Shown here: positions 23,838 to 32,191 of the stretch, in pieces
How the letters are laid out: every line of letters starts with the position of its first letter
Numbering within the stretch: position 1 is the stretch's first letter
NCBI RefSeq assembly: GCF_016428645.1
Contig: NZ_JAELXW010000048.1
Coordinates: 1-46,592 of the forward strand
Direction of reading: 5' to 3'
DNA from: Glycomyces salinus
Lineage (GTDB): Bacteria > Actinomycetota > Actinomycetes > Mycobacteriales > Micromonosporaceae
DNA: 46,592 nucleotides
Translations under genes and position numbers: made by a program
Notes under the pieces: model-generated
The model's database searches: none
Told to the model about the DNA's origin: nothing
What the model saw: the letters and a program-made list of their open reading frames with translations, nothing else

Positions 23838-24939
23838 CAGGCCGGACTATCAGTTCGCACCTGCCCCAAGGCGCCCACGGCAGAATATATTGTCGGGGTT
23901 CGCAATCCTCCGAATAACCGCCCTTGACCTGCAACAACGGTAGGTAGTCCGCTACTGAGACGTGCGGGGCCTATGTGCCGGACACCGTGCGGGACCCAGC
24001 TTGCGGGATCCAGCTGTCCGGACACCTGTCCGCCGCTCCCACCAGTCCAGCCGCACGCAACACCGACCAGCGCGGCCGATGCAATTCGGCGCGATGCAGC
24101 GGGACCGAGGACCTGGACCAAACTGCCGGACTTGGACCGGGCGTACCCGACCAGGATCGCGGCAACCGCCCCGGGTCGAACTCGTGGCCTGACCAGCGCT
24201 GCGTACCCCAGCGTCCCCGGGGAAGATATATTGTCGGGCTTGAGGGCCTCGGAAGATCCTCACGCGCTACCTGCACAGACGGCGGGTAACCGGGACTCGC
24301 TTCGTTCAGGCCCATGCTGGGAACGCATCCGTGGGGACCAGCCACTGGGGGCCAGCTTGAGGGATGCGTGTGGGCCGTCTTTATCGATTCGGCGGCGAGT
24401 TCGGCGTGCAGTGCCTCCGTCCAGAGCGCCGAAGCTTCGGTCTCCTGCCCTGATTACCCTGCCTGAGCTGCACTGGGCTCCTGACTACCCTGGTTACCCT
24501 CTGATGGTCGGCCACGATCACGCCGTCACCGTCCCGAATTTCCCCCGCCGCGTCCCAGTGAGGGTAACCGCCCCTGACCTGCGTAGTAACCACCTGCACG
24601 GTGTCCCGGTTCCGCATCAAGACCCGATCTGGCCGAATCCCGTACGATGGAGGCGAGCCTGGATTGTTCGATGTCCGGTGGGACGCGCATCGTGCCGTAT
24701 CTACCACCGCCCACTGCTCCAGTGGCTGCCCGCGAACGGTCGGTCTTCTTCGAAGTTAGCTTGAACTCGCTGACCTTCAGCTTCCGCTCCAGTATCGCCG
24801 TTTTGGGCTGCGGGTCTTCGGCCCAGCAGTTCACAAGCCCTACGACGCCTGAGCTTCACGGCCGCTCGACGCCGTCACGGAGTTCCTCTAGCGTTGCTAT
24901 TGATGCCATGGCCTGGGGTTTTACAGGGTGGTGGCCCTG
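23838..24939. other. 1.1-kb non-coding stretch with repeats
   Basis: No frame here has convincing codon bias or a ribosome site. It holds a 13-bp direct repeat ATATATTGTCGGG (23885-23897 and 24226-24238) within longer degenerate repeats, an inverted pair GGTTACCCTC / GAGGGTAACC (24492-24501, 24560-24569), and a repeated TAACCGCCC-TGACCTGC motif (near 23917 and 24565). It lies directly upstream of the serine recombinase operon, where an attachment site or its control region could lie. Broken remains of former genes are also possible. Confidence 0.5.
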
Positions 24940-25119
24940 GTGAGCCGCCGTGATGACTCGATCCGGGTCACCGGGAAACGATGCGAAACGCTCAATACCC
25001 GCCAGCTCGCTCACCTGCTCGTTCGCATGGCCCGCCGCCAGCGCGACGGTGCCGAGCCAGCCCCGCGCGAGGGCGTCAGGCGAATCGACGTTGAGGACGA
25101 AGGCGAGTTCGAGGAATGA
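24940..25119 (+). CDS. Small basic protein coupled to the serine recombinase
   Basis: A 59-aa protein from GTG 24940 (GTG 24928 is also possible), beginning VSRRDDSIRVTGKRCETLN and ending in an acidic tail DEGEFEE. Its TGA overlaps the recombinase ATG as ATGA, a strong sign of a real, co-translated gene. It may be a recombination directionality factor or regulator, but no family is recognised. Confidence 0.6.
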   Translation: MSRRDDSIRVTGKRCETLNTRQLAHLLVRMARRQRDGAEPAPREGVRRIDVEDEGEFEE

Positions 25120-26624
25120 CATCCAGCAAAGGCAAGGGCGATAAGCCGCTCCGTAGCGGACGCGCGGTGTTGTATCTGCGGGTCTCGGACCCCAAGCAGG
25201 TCAACACCGACTACGACCCCGAGGGCAACTCCATCCCCGCGCAACGGAAGGCGTGCACCGAGCTGGCCGGCCAGCTCGGTTTGACGGTCGTCGAGGAGTA
25301 CGTCGAACCAGGACGCTCGGCGAAGACGATCGACCGCAGGCCGCGCTTCAACGCGATGATGGAGCGGGTGCGCCGGGACCGGGATGTCGACGCGATCATC
25401 ATCTACACGCGCTCGCGGATCTTCCGCAATGCCGCCGACGCCGCCATGACTCGCCGCGAACTCAAACTGCTTGGTGTCTCGCTGCTGTCGGTCAAGGACC
25501 CCACCACCGACTCGATCTCCGGCGACATGCTCGCCGGAATCCTCGACGTGGTCAACGAGTACCAATCACGTGCCGCTGGCGACGACATCGCCTACAAGAT
25601 GGAAGCAAAGGCCCAGCGCGGCGGCACACCCAACCGGGCGCGGCTGGGATACCTGAACGCCACCGAATCGGTCGAAGGCCGCCCGGTGCGCACCGTGATC
25701 CCTGATCCCGAACGCGCGCCGCTGGTACGGATGCTGTTCGAGCATTACGCCACGGGCCAGTACACCTTCAAACAGCTCCGCGAGACGGTCACCGCCGCCG
25801 GACTGCGGACCCGGCCGACGAAGCGCTACCCGGCCGGATGCGAGCTGTCGATTCACGCCATCGGGAAGATCCTCAAGGACCGCTACTACCTCGGCAAGGT
25901 CCCCTACAAAGGACGCGAGTACGACGGCCGCCACGAACCGCTCGTGACGCCCGTACTGTTCGAGCAGGTCCAGCAGGTGCTGTACGTGCAGCGCAACGCC
26001 GGGGTGCGGGACCGTAAGTGGGACCACTACCTCAAAGGACTGGTGCACTGCGCCCGATGCAAGCGACGGCTCACCCTGGAGCGCGCCAAGTCCAAGACCG
26101 ACCGCTACTACTTCTACTTCCTGTGCCTCGGAAGAGCCAGCGGCGAGTGCGACCTTCCCCGGATGGCCGTCGATGCCGTCGAGGATCATGTGGTCACCCA
26201 CTGGGCCACCGTCACGATAAGTCACAGCGAGGCTGATGAGATCCGCTCCGGACTTGCCGATGCACTGGAAGCCGAAGGCTCAGTGACCGAGGCGATGCGG
26301 CGGGAACTGGAGCGCGAACTGCGGCGCCTCGAGACCGCCGAGGATCAGTGTGTCGACCTCATCGGCCATCCCGACTGGCCCGCCGACAAGCTCACCACGA
26401 AGATCCGCCGCCTCCGCGACCAGCGCGAGGCGATCAATGCCCGGCTCGCTGATGTCCATGCGCAGCGGCTTGACAAGGCTGGGAGACCGTTGAGCTGCTG
26501 TTGCAGTTGCTCAGTGATCCGAAGCGGTTCTATCGTGACGCTGCCGATGATGTCCGGCGGATGCTCAACCGGGTCTGCTTCGACAGGCTCTTCCTCGACC
26601 GAGGCGACCACGGACCTACCGTGA
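25116..26624 (+). CDS. Large serine recombinase, C-terminus frameshifted
   Basis: A 502-aa reading of a large serine integrase. The resolvase domain has the catalytic Ser24 in LYLRVSD, with further catalytic residues in IIIYTRSRIFRN. The recombinase domain includes GYLNATE and SIHAIGKILKDRYYLGKVPYKG. A zinc beta-ribbon (CARCKRR and CLGRASGEC, about 311-345) and a coiled-coil region follow. After RLDKA the frame turns into low-complexity Ser/Cys-rich sequence. The expected ending resumes in another frame at 26480, so one base appears to be missing near 26478-26480. DNA integration or excision is the expected role if it is functional. Confidence 0.88.
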   Translation: MTSSKGKGDKPLRSGRAVLYLRVSDPKQVNTDYDPEGNSIPAQRKACTELAGQLGLTVVEEYVEPGRSAKTIDRRPRFNAMMERVRRDRDVDAIIIYTRSRIFRNAADAAMTRRELKLLGVSLLSVKDPTTDSISGDMLAGILDVVNEYQSRAAGDDIAYKMEAKAQRGGTPNRARLGYLNATESVEGRPVRTVIPDPERAPLVRMLFEHYATGQYTFKQLRETVTAAGLRTRPTKRYPAGCELSIHAIGKILKDRYYLGKVPYKGREYDGRHEPLVTPVLFEQVQQVLYVQRNAGVRDRKWDHYLKGLVHCARCKRRLTLERAKSKTDRYYFYFLCLGRASGECDLPRMAVDAVEDHVVTHWATVTISHSEADEIRSGLADALEAEGSVTEAMRRELERELRRLETAEDQCVDLIGHPDWPADKLTTKIRRLRDQREAINARLADVHAQRLDKAGRPLSCCCSCSVIRSGSIVTLPMMSGGCSTGSASTGSSSTEATTDLP

Positions 26625-26854
26625 AACGGACCGAACACGCCGAGACAGTCAAGCCACTGGTCCGATGGGTGTGCGATCGTAGAGACACGAATGGCGCTAC
26701 CCCTACAGGTAACGCCATTGAAAACGATGTTCAAAAATATCCGGGTTCGGATAAGAACCTCTACGTGCACCTAATCGGGGGTCTTTCGAGGCCCGCTCCG
26801 GCCGCCCGTCGCCTCTTGGACACCGAGCGAAACAGAATAAATCCGGATAAATAG
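26480..26854 (+). pseudogene. Displaced C-terminal part of the serine recombinase
   Basis: In this frame the sequence reads WETVELLLQLLSDPKRFYR then DAADDVRRMLNRVCFDRLF, a typical serine-integrase ending. Adding one base at the aag-gc-tgg junction (26475-26482) would join it to the upstream 502-codon frame. The frame continues open through repeat copy E to 26854. Confidence 0.75.
26744..26773 (+). repeat. Partial cassette repeat copy E
   Basis: GGGTTCGGATAAGAAC followed by ACGTGCACCTA matches the upstream half and start codon of repeat copies B and D (GGGTCCGGATAAGAAAA.CTGTGCACCTA). After CACCTA the similarity stops, so it looks like a truncated copy lying just after the recombinase. Confidence 0.5.
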
Positions 26855-26908
26855 TGCAACGGTTGAAGCAGCCTCAGTTCTGTCGGTAGCTCTCTGTATC
26901 GTGAGCGG

Positions 26909-28396
26909 ATGACGACCAACGGCCAACCCTCTCCACGCGAGCTCGTGTTGGGTAAGAAGTGGATTCTCGGCGACCGGATCGGGGGCGGAGGCTTCGGACA
27001 GGTCTTCGCTGCTCAGTCCGAAGCGGGTGTACAGGCGGCAGTTAAGTTTGTGCCGAAGGAGCCCGGTGCCGAGCGTGAACTCTTGTTCGTAGAACTCGAA
27101 GATGTTCGAAACGTTATGCCGATTCTCGACAGCGGGGAGACAGAAGAGAGCTGGGTTCTCGTAATGCCCCGAGCCGAGAGGTCTCTCCGGGAACTCATGG
27201 ATACCGAGGCTCCCTTCGATCTTGAGGCATCGCTCCCGATACTCTCGGATATCGCGACTGCGCTGCTGGACCTCGAAGGTCGGGTCGTGCACCGAGACCT
27301 TAAACCTGAGAACATTTTGCATCATCAGGGACGATGGTGTCTGGCAGACTTTGGGATCTCTCGCTATGCGGAAGCAGCTACAGCTGCGGAGACTCATAAG
27401 TTCTCTATGTCTCAGCCTTACGCTGCACCGGAGCGGTGGCGCTTTCAGCATGCGACAGAATCTACCGACGTCTATTCGTTCGGTGTGATTGCCTACGAGT
27501 TTTTTGCTGGCGCACTACCGTTTCCCGGACCAGATTTTCGAGATCAGCATCTCCATGATGATCCCGAGCCTCTTGTGGGGGTGCGTCTCCAAATGACGGT
27601 GATGATCGAAGATTGCCTTAATAAGCAGCCAGAAGCACGACCTCAAGCGGCGAACATTGTTGCCCGACTTGAGAAGATATCCAAATCCGCGCCTGCCGGT
27701 GGCCTGGCCCGGCTTGAGGAAGCTAACCATGCCGAAACCAAACGCCGCTCGGAGATGGCGCGTGAGGAGTCTCGAGCCCGTTCGGAAGCGGAACTCCGAG
27801 CAGGGCTGTTCAAGGCTGCACAAGGTAAATGGCTGCATATTTCTCGTTTCGTTAGCGAACAGATCCTGGAGAATGCTCCCAGCGTTGAGGCTCGAGAACT
27901 GGGAGATGTAGGTTGGAAACTTCACCTGGGAGATGCCACCCTAATGTTCAGTCCTCCAACCCAAACCGAGATTGGGCTGTGGGGGTCTGTGCCTCCTCCC
28001 GCCTTCAGAGTGATAGCACATACAGGTATAGCCCTTGAGTTTCCTCGGGATCGGCGTGGATATTCTGGGAGAAGTCATTCTCTCTGGTTCTGTGATGCAC
28101 AGGTCGAAGATGAGTATCACTGGTTCGAGAGCGCGTTCATGTTCACGCCACTTCTCCAGAAGGGATCGAGTCGTGCCCCCTTTGCCCTTAATCCAAGCCA
28201 AAAGGCTGCGGAGGCATTGGCGCCCGGAACGGCTACAACTCAGTTGGCTTGGCCCTTTGAGGTCTTGGAAATAGAAGATCTGGACGAGTTCATCAGTCGA
28301 TGGGCTGGTTGGTTTGCAGACGCGTCTCAGAACCGGCTTGGATCTCCGAGTATCATGCCGGAACGCTCGCCGCAGGGGAGCTGGAGACGGCGGTAA
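26909..28396 (+). CDS. Serine/threonine protein kinase with unknown C-terminal domain
   Basis: A 495-aa protein. Residues 20-275 form a complete eukaryotic-type kinase: glycine loop GGGGFGQV (25-32), Lys46 in AAVKFV, HRDLKPEN at 128-135, DFG at 147-149, and YAAPERW. A charged coiled-coil of about 40 residues follows, then a novel about 180-residue domain (DVGWKLHLGDATLMFSPP, WFCDAQVEDEYHWFESAFMF). No membrane helix or PASTA repeat is present, so it is a soluble cytoplasmic kinase. It heads a tight operon with a RusA-like and a small protein. Its base composition is lower in G+C than the backbone. Confidence 0.9.
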   Translation: MTTNGQPSPRELVLGKKWILGDRIGGGGFGQVFAAQSEAGVQAAVKFVPKEPGAERELLFVELEDVRNVMPILDSGETEESWVLVMPRAERSLRELMDTEAPFDLEASLPILSDIATALLDLEGRVVHRDLKPENILHHQGRWCLADFGISRYAEAATAAETHKFSMSQPYAAPERWRFQHATESTDVYSFGVIAYEFFAGALPFPGPDFRDQHLHDDPEPLVGVRLQMTVMIEDCLNKQPEARPQAANIVARLEKISKSAPAGGLARLEEANHAETKRRSEMAREESRARSEAELRAGLFKAAQGKWLHISRFVSEQILENAPSVEARELGDVGWKLHLGDATLMFSPPTQTEIGLWGSVPPPAFRVIAHTGIALEFPRDRRGYSGRSHSLWFCDAQVEDEYHWFESAFMFTPLLQKGSSRAPFALNPSQKAAEALAPGTATTQLAWPFEVLEIEDLDEFISRWAGWFADASQNRLGSPSIMPERSPQGSWRRR

Positions 28397-28483
28397 GGAC
28401 GAATGTCCGTTCCCGCTAAGTCGCTAACGGCATTTGTCTTATTTCCAGGATTCCTCAAAATCTGTTGTTATTTGGGATAATAT

Positions 28484-29062
28484 ATGAGATTCACACTTAC
28501 CTACAACGGCCGCCTACCCGCTACCAGCAACGCCAAGACGAAACATCATATTCGAAGAGAGCTTCACCCTCAGGTGAAGGAACTGTGGCGAACCCATCCG
28601 GCCCTCGTGGGCCATAGTACCTTCATAGAATCCGGCCCAGATCGTAGCGACCCCGACAGCGATGTTGGAAGACTGCTGACGTCGATCGATGGGAATGATT
28701 TTGCCTCATTGGTGCATCCATACCTGAGGTTGCATGCGGAACTTGACATATTTGTTCTGCGCCCTGAGCCTCCCGGTGCCTTGATTACCCATGCAGGCGA
28801 CATCGACAATCAGATCAAAACACTATTCGACGCTCTCCGGCGGCCCGCGGATGTAAACGAGGTTCCGCGAGGCTGGACACCAGACGAGAACGAGGAGCCC
28901 TTGCACTGTCTTCTTGAAGACGACAAGCTGATTACACGAGTCAACGTAGAGACGGATCGTCTGCTCACGCCCGGGCTTGATTCCAAGAACGTTCAACTCA
29001 CCATCCGAGTTACAGTGAAGGGCTTCACTGCCACTTGGGCAAATCTCGGAATGATCGGATAA
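28484..29062 (+). CDS. RusA-like Holliday junction resolvase fold protein
   Basis: A 192-aa protein. The block GDIDNQIKTLFDALRRP and the later LLEDDKLITRVNVET carry the D.DN...DAL and E/DD pattern of RusA-type resolvases, which use three aspartates to bind metal and cut branched DNA. It is longer than phage RusA (about 120 aa) and has an added N-terminal region (MRFTLTYNGRLPATSNAKTK). The start has GGGAT six bases upstream. It lies in the kinase operon, which suggests a kinase-regulated nuclease system. Confidence 0.75.
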   Translation: MRFTLTYNGRLPATSNAKTKHHIRRELHPQVKELWRTHPALVGHSTFIESGPDRSDPDSDVGRLLTSIDGNDFASLVHPYLRLHAELDIFVLRPEPPGALITHAGDIDNQIKTLFDALRRPADVNEVPRGWTPDENEEPLHCLLEDDKLITRVNVETDRLLTPGLDSKNVQLTIRVTVKGFTATWANLGMIG

Positions 29063-29065
29063 GAA

Positions 29066-29455
29066 ATGCCGGATTCAGATAACCCGATTAAGCCCCTTCA
29101 GAAGACCCATGTTCTGATCACTCGCCTGACAATCGTCGATGCGAACGGCGAGGCAGTTTCGAACCCCTTCAAGTTGCAGGTCGGCGAAGTCCTCTTCAAG
29201 TGCCGTGCAACCTACGTTGATGGATCTGAGGCATATTACGATCCGTACTGGAATTGTCAGATTGCAGTTGGGTCCGGGGAACCACAGCCTTGGGCGGTGT
29301 TCGGAAGACGAAGGCGTTCCGAAGTGACTGTTCGCGCGTCCCAGCAGCAGGAGCAGTATAGTGAGCTTGCCTGCTGGGTTTTTGCTCCAGACGATAACCG
29401 AGCGGGCGAGATTGTCTCCGACGGGATTGCCTTCGATTACTCATTGGTCAAATAG
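29066..29455 (+). CDS. Unknown 129-aa protein in the kinase operon
   Basis: It starts three bases after the RusA-like stop, so it is translationally linked. It is beta-rich (THVLITRLTIVDANGEAVSNPF, YYDPYWNCQIAVGSG, YSELACWVFAPDD) with no membrane segment. I do not recognise the family. The constant link to the kinase and RusA-like genes is the main clue to its role, perhaps as a structural or sensing subunit. Confidence 0.7.
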   Translation: MPDSDNPIKPLQKTHVLITRLTIVDANGEAVSNPFKLQVGEVLFKCRATYVDGSEAYYDPYWNCQIAVGSGEPQPWAVFGRRRRSEVTVRASQQQEQYSELACWVFAPDDNRAGEIVSDGIAFDYSLVK

Positions 29456-29491
29456 CTCGCCTGGCCGCATCCCGAGTTCGGCTAGGCGAGC
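29455..29491 (+). terminator. Terminator of the kinase operon
   Basis: GCTCGCCT (29455-29462) pairs with AGGCGAGC (29484-29491) directly at the stop of the 129-aa gene. The rest of the gap to 29777 shows no supported gene on either strand; its open frames lack codon bias and ribosome sites. Confidence 0.6.
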
Positions 29492-29777
29492 TCGTCAGAG
29501 AAGGCTTGTCGAAACGCCTCTTGCAATCGAGACGATGCCGAAGCGCTCGAGGAGCCTTCGGAGAACCTTGCGATCTCGGAGCATTGCGGACCGAGAACAT
29601 CGCAGCGAGATGCAAGGTGGGCGGCTCCACATCGCCAGGGGAGAACCTCGCTACCTGATGAGGTCTCTAGGGCCCAACCTGAACGCCCAACACCCTTTGA
29701 TCTCGCGATCATTGCAAAGGCTGCTTGTCGGCTTCTGTCAAGAACAGCACGACTGTAATCCTTTGCCCAACTCTCTA

Positions 29778-30731
29778 CTACATTGAGTAAAGCTCTCGTT
29801 CTTGCTGCCAAAGGAAGTCGTACATTGCTTCGGCGGCATCCACGAATTTTGGGTTTGAATTATATGCATGCAGTATTTCACGGAGCTGTTCTCGATCGGG
29901 AAACCCGTCCACAGTACGAACGTTCGCACCCGCCAAATGGTCTCTGATCGCAATCTCGATCGACTCTTCATCAGAGATTGGCCCCGGAGCCTTCACTTGC
30001 ATTATTCCGTAGGTGCCAGACTTGAAGAACCATCCCTTAATGTGTTCAATCCTTCGAAACCATCGAGGGCGCTGCAGGTTCTCTGTATAAAGAATCGCTT
30101 GCACGAGTCTATGTTCGGTCCTATACTCCGCTGCCCTCTCGTATGCCAAATTGGAAAGATTTTCAGAGACCTCTCTCATCGAAATCAAAGCAACATCATC
30201 TATCTTCTGGGCGCGTTTGTACTTCTTAACGAGATATGCGCCAAATACTGCAATGAGTGCCGTTGTCCAGAGCGCCTTGAAGAATTCATCTGGCTCCGGA
30301 ATCATAAAATCAAGACGAGTGGGAACGCCCCAACTGCCTGCGGCAAAGCCAGAAAAAATCATGGCCGGGATTAGTGTGATATAGACCCAGAATGATTGTG
30401 CCTCTGCGATCCTTCCCTGAAACCTTCTAATTGTTCCTAGCAGTCCACGTCCCTGGTGAGTTAGGGCATGAATCGTGGCGATCGATATTCCTACCACCAG
30501 GCTAGGGAGCCCTATGCGGCCAGCGTTCACTGCCAATAGCAATGCAACTAGATACACAGGCACGAGGGTGAACCCAAAATACTTCCAAATTGATCGACTC
30601 GCGATCAAGTCGATTGAATCGTTCAGAGTAATGTAATTTATAGGCCAATTGATCTCAATCGCCTTATAGAAAATTCGCAAGAGTATCAGGCCCGCGAGAA
30701 CGATTCCGACCGTCATAGATATATCTGTCAT
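29778..30731 (-). CDS. Membrane protein with lysozyme-like C-terminal motif
   Basis: A 317-aa protein from ATG 30731, with GAGAGG seven bases upstream. About five membrane helices occupy residues 5-185. The C-terminal part then reads RLVQAILYTENLQRPRWFRR followed by SGTYGIMQVKA. The order Glu in TEN...RP...YGIMQV resembles the catalytic Glu and GLMQV block of lytic transglycosylases. The sequence is A+T-rich and convergent with the kinase operon. A cell-wall-cutting or toxin-like role is an inference; which side of the membrane holds the domain is unclear. Confidence 0.7.
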   Translation of the reverse strand: MTDISMTVGIVLAGLILLRIFYKAIEINWPINYITLNDSIDLIASRSIWKYFGFTLVPVYLVALLLAVNAGRIGLPSLVVGISIATIHALTHQGRGLLGTIRRFQGRIAEAQSFWVYITLIPAMIFSGFAAGSWGVPTRLDFMIPEPDEFFKALWTTALIAVFGAYLVKKYKRAQKIDDVALISMREVSENLSNLAYERAAEYRTEHRLVQAILYTENLQRPRWFRRIEHIKGWFFKSGTYGIMQVKAPGPISDEESIEIAIRDHLAGANVRTVDGFPDREQLREILHAYNSNPKFVDAAEAMYDFLWQQERELYSM

Positions 30732-31008
30732 CTGGGTACCTCTCGTCAACTGCCCTGCTAGTGATATTTCGGAATAAAGCGGACATTTATGCACATTCCT
30801 ATGTGGCACGGCAGTGCGATGTCATTCTAGTCGAAGTATCGGTACGATCCGTTCAGCACAATACTGTTTGCTAGGCTGGCGCTGTTTACCTAAGAAGGTG
30901 ATCTGATCGGCAAATCGTAGCTTCGCCATGTCCAGGCGAAAAACACCCATCGATCTGACTAATTAATAGCAGAAAACATGGAACGTGTAAAGTTAGACGG
31001 CTACTGGC

Positions 31009-31311
31009 CTATTCTCGGTCGGTCTTAAGGACTTTCCGCACCACCCGCGCATGCCGCCCCGACCCACCACAACACCGGCAAATCCGCCACACCCGCCTCG
31101 GCCAGATTCCCGCGTGCTTCTTGCCCGAGCCCTTGCACCGCAGGCACCGTCGCCACGGGTATGCCAACGAATGGATCACGTGATACAACCCGAGGCCGGC
31201 CAGCGTCAAGGCAACCCACCACAGATCGCCCATTGCGAGCAGACCGCCGGGATCACGAAATGCTTGCACGGCCTGCGCAGCGGCACGCTTGAGGAGTTCG
31301 AGAAGATTCAT
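31009..31311 (-). CDS. Small membrane protein with DnaJ-like CxxCxGxG zinc motifs
   Basis: A 100-aa protein from ATG 31311. One membrane helix (WWVALTLAGLGLYHVIHSLAY) is followed by CLRCKGSGKKH and CRCCGGSGRH, two CxxCxGxG repeats that should bind one zinc ion as in the DnaJ zinc finger. Short proteins like this are common in Streptomyces mobile elements. It is the last gene of a three-gene operon with the two following entries upstream. Confidence 0.78.
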   Translation of the reverse strand: MNLLELLKRAAAQAVQAFRDPGGLLAMGDLWWVALTLAGLGLYHVIHSLAYPWRRCLRCKGSGKKHAGIWPRRVWRICRCCGGSGRHARVVRKVLKTDRE

Positions 31312-31411
31312 ACGTTTCCGGGGTGTCGTGTGGGTGAGAGCTGAGAGATGCCCGGCCGCATCGGGAGTGCGACCGGGCGCGCCCGCCAGCGCGTGAGACG
31401 TAGCGGGCCTT

Positions 31412-31461
31412 CTCCTGGCCGGAGGGCTACCCCACCGCAGCACCAGAACTCCGGCCAGGAG
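31412..31461 (-). promoter_or_regulatory. Perfect 13-bp inverted repeat
   Basis: CTCCTGGCCGGAG (31412-31424) and its complement (31449-31461) flank a 24-base loop between the 97-aa gene and the zinc-ribbon gene. It could partly terminate the upstream operon or act as an RNA element; no promoter is obvious nearby. Confidence 0.55.
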
Positions 31462-31505
31462 GATTGCAGCGCCGAGGAAACCACGCGGCGCTGCTCGGGA
31501 CAGGA

Positions 31506-31799
31506 TCAGCTATCCGGAGTGGACTTTCGGTGATGCGACTTGAGCAGCTCCAGCACCCGGCCCACAAGCTTGGTGCGGATGGTGGCTACTAGATACCGAC
31601 GCCAGTGTTCGTTCCAGGTCACCTGGCGCAGCTGGCCGCGCTCATGCTGGATCGTGAGCACCTCGTCGGTCTCGCTCACCACAAAGCTCGAGCGGTAGCG
31701 CACCACTGCCGTCGTCTCGTCGAATTCGACGGCGAAAGCGAGTGTGCGTTGCGCGCTCGCACTGATCTCGACCTCGACGTTCGCCACGGTCATGGTCAT
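31506..31799 (-). CDS. Unknown 97-aa protein, distant relative of its neighbour
   Basis: Read from ATG 31799, which overlaps the upstream stop as ATGA; ATG 31793 is also in frame. The segment GQLRQVTWNEHWRRYLVATIRTKLV resembles GGVLRSVSWDEPWREQTDAWKEIQRR of the adjacent protein, so the pair may derive from an old tandem duplication. Soluble, no known motif. Confidence 0.72.
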   Translation of the reverse strand: MTMTVANVEVEISASAQRTLAFAVEFDETTAVVRYRSSFVVSETDEVLTIQHERGQLRQVTWNEHWRRYLVATIRTKLVGRVLELLKSHHRKSTPDS

Positions 31800-32119
31800 G
31801 GTGCTGCCTGCTCGGCGTACCGCTCAGCCAGAACGGCTGAGACCTTCCGGCGCTGGATCTCCTTCCAGGCGTCGGTCTGCTCACGCCACGGCTCGTCCCA
31901 GCTGACTGAACGGAGGACACCTCCGGCGTGTTCGGCTCTGCCGATCTTCCGCGGGTCGCCGCCGCCTCGCTGCATCCAGATTGAGGCGTACTGGCCGTGC
32001 GGCTTGCCGACCAGCGACAGCGTGGAGCCGCTCTCGGTGATCCACTCACCGATGACCTCGGGCGAATCAGGTTGGTCTGCATCGGCGGAAATCTCGACTC
32101 GTAGGCTGGTATCTGGCAT
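31796..32119 (-). CDS. Unknown 107-aa protein, paralog of the 21,682 product
   Basis: Starts at ATG 32119. It shares SPEV.GEW, YAS.W, KIG...H.GGV.RSVSW.EPWR.QT.AWK..QRR and YAEQ with the 196-aa protein at 21682-22272, but lacks that protein's C-terminal half. It lies 30 bases downstream of a hairpin very like the one before its paralog and is divergent from an XRE regulator. Function unknown; the repeated arrangement suggests a control or immunity module. Confidence 0.8.
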   Translation of the reverse strand: MPDTSLRVEISADADQPDSPEVIGEWITESGSTLSLVGKPHGQYASIWMQRGGGDPRKIGRAEHAGGVLRSVSWDEPWREQTDAWKEIQRRKVSAVLAERYAEQAAP

Positions 32120-32148
32120 CAGTTGCTCGCCTTCGGGTGTCGGTAAGG

Positions 32149-32191
32149 GCGGGCCGCCGCCGCTAGCTCTCACACTGAGGCGGCGGCCCGC
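32149..32191 (-). promoter_or_regulatory. Leader hairpin shared with the 21,682 gene
   Basis: Arms 32149-32161 and 32179-32191 (GCGGGCCGCCGCC and its complement) are perfect 13-mers around a 17-base loop, ending 29 bases before the ATG at 32119. The element upstream of the paralog at 21682 has the same arm core and loop length. Confidence 0.7.

Noticed and set aside
23899-23915. GGGTTCGCAATCC, like a tRNA T-arm
   Set aside because: The flanking bases do not form an acceptor stem, D-arm or anticodon arm, so no tRNA is present.
24856-25122. Minus-strand 88-codon frame before the recombinase
   Set aside because: It is antisense to the coupled 59-aa gene, which has the better context (ATGA overlap with the recombinase).
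29361-29811. Open frames on both strands after the kinase operon
   Set aside because: They lack GC3 bias and ribosome sites and overlap a terminator; no domain is seen.
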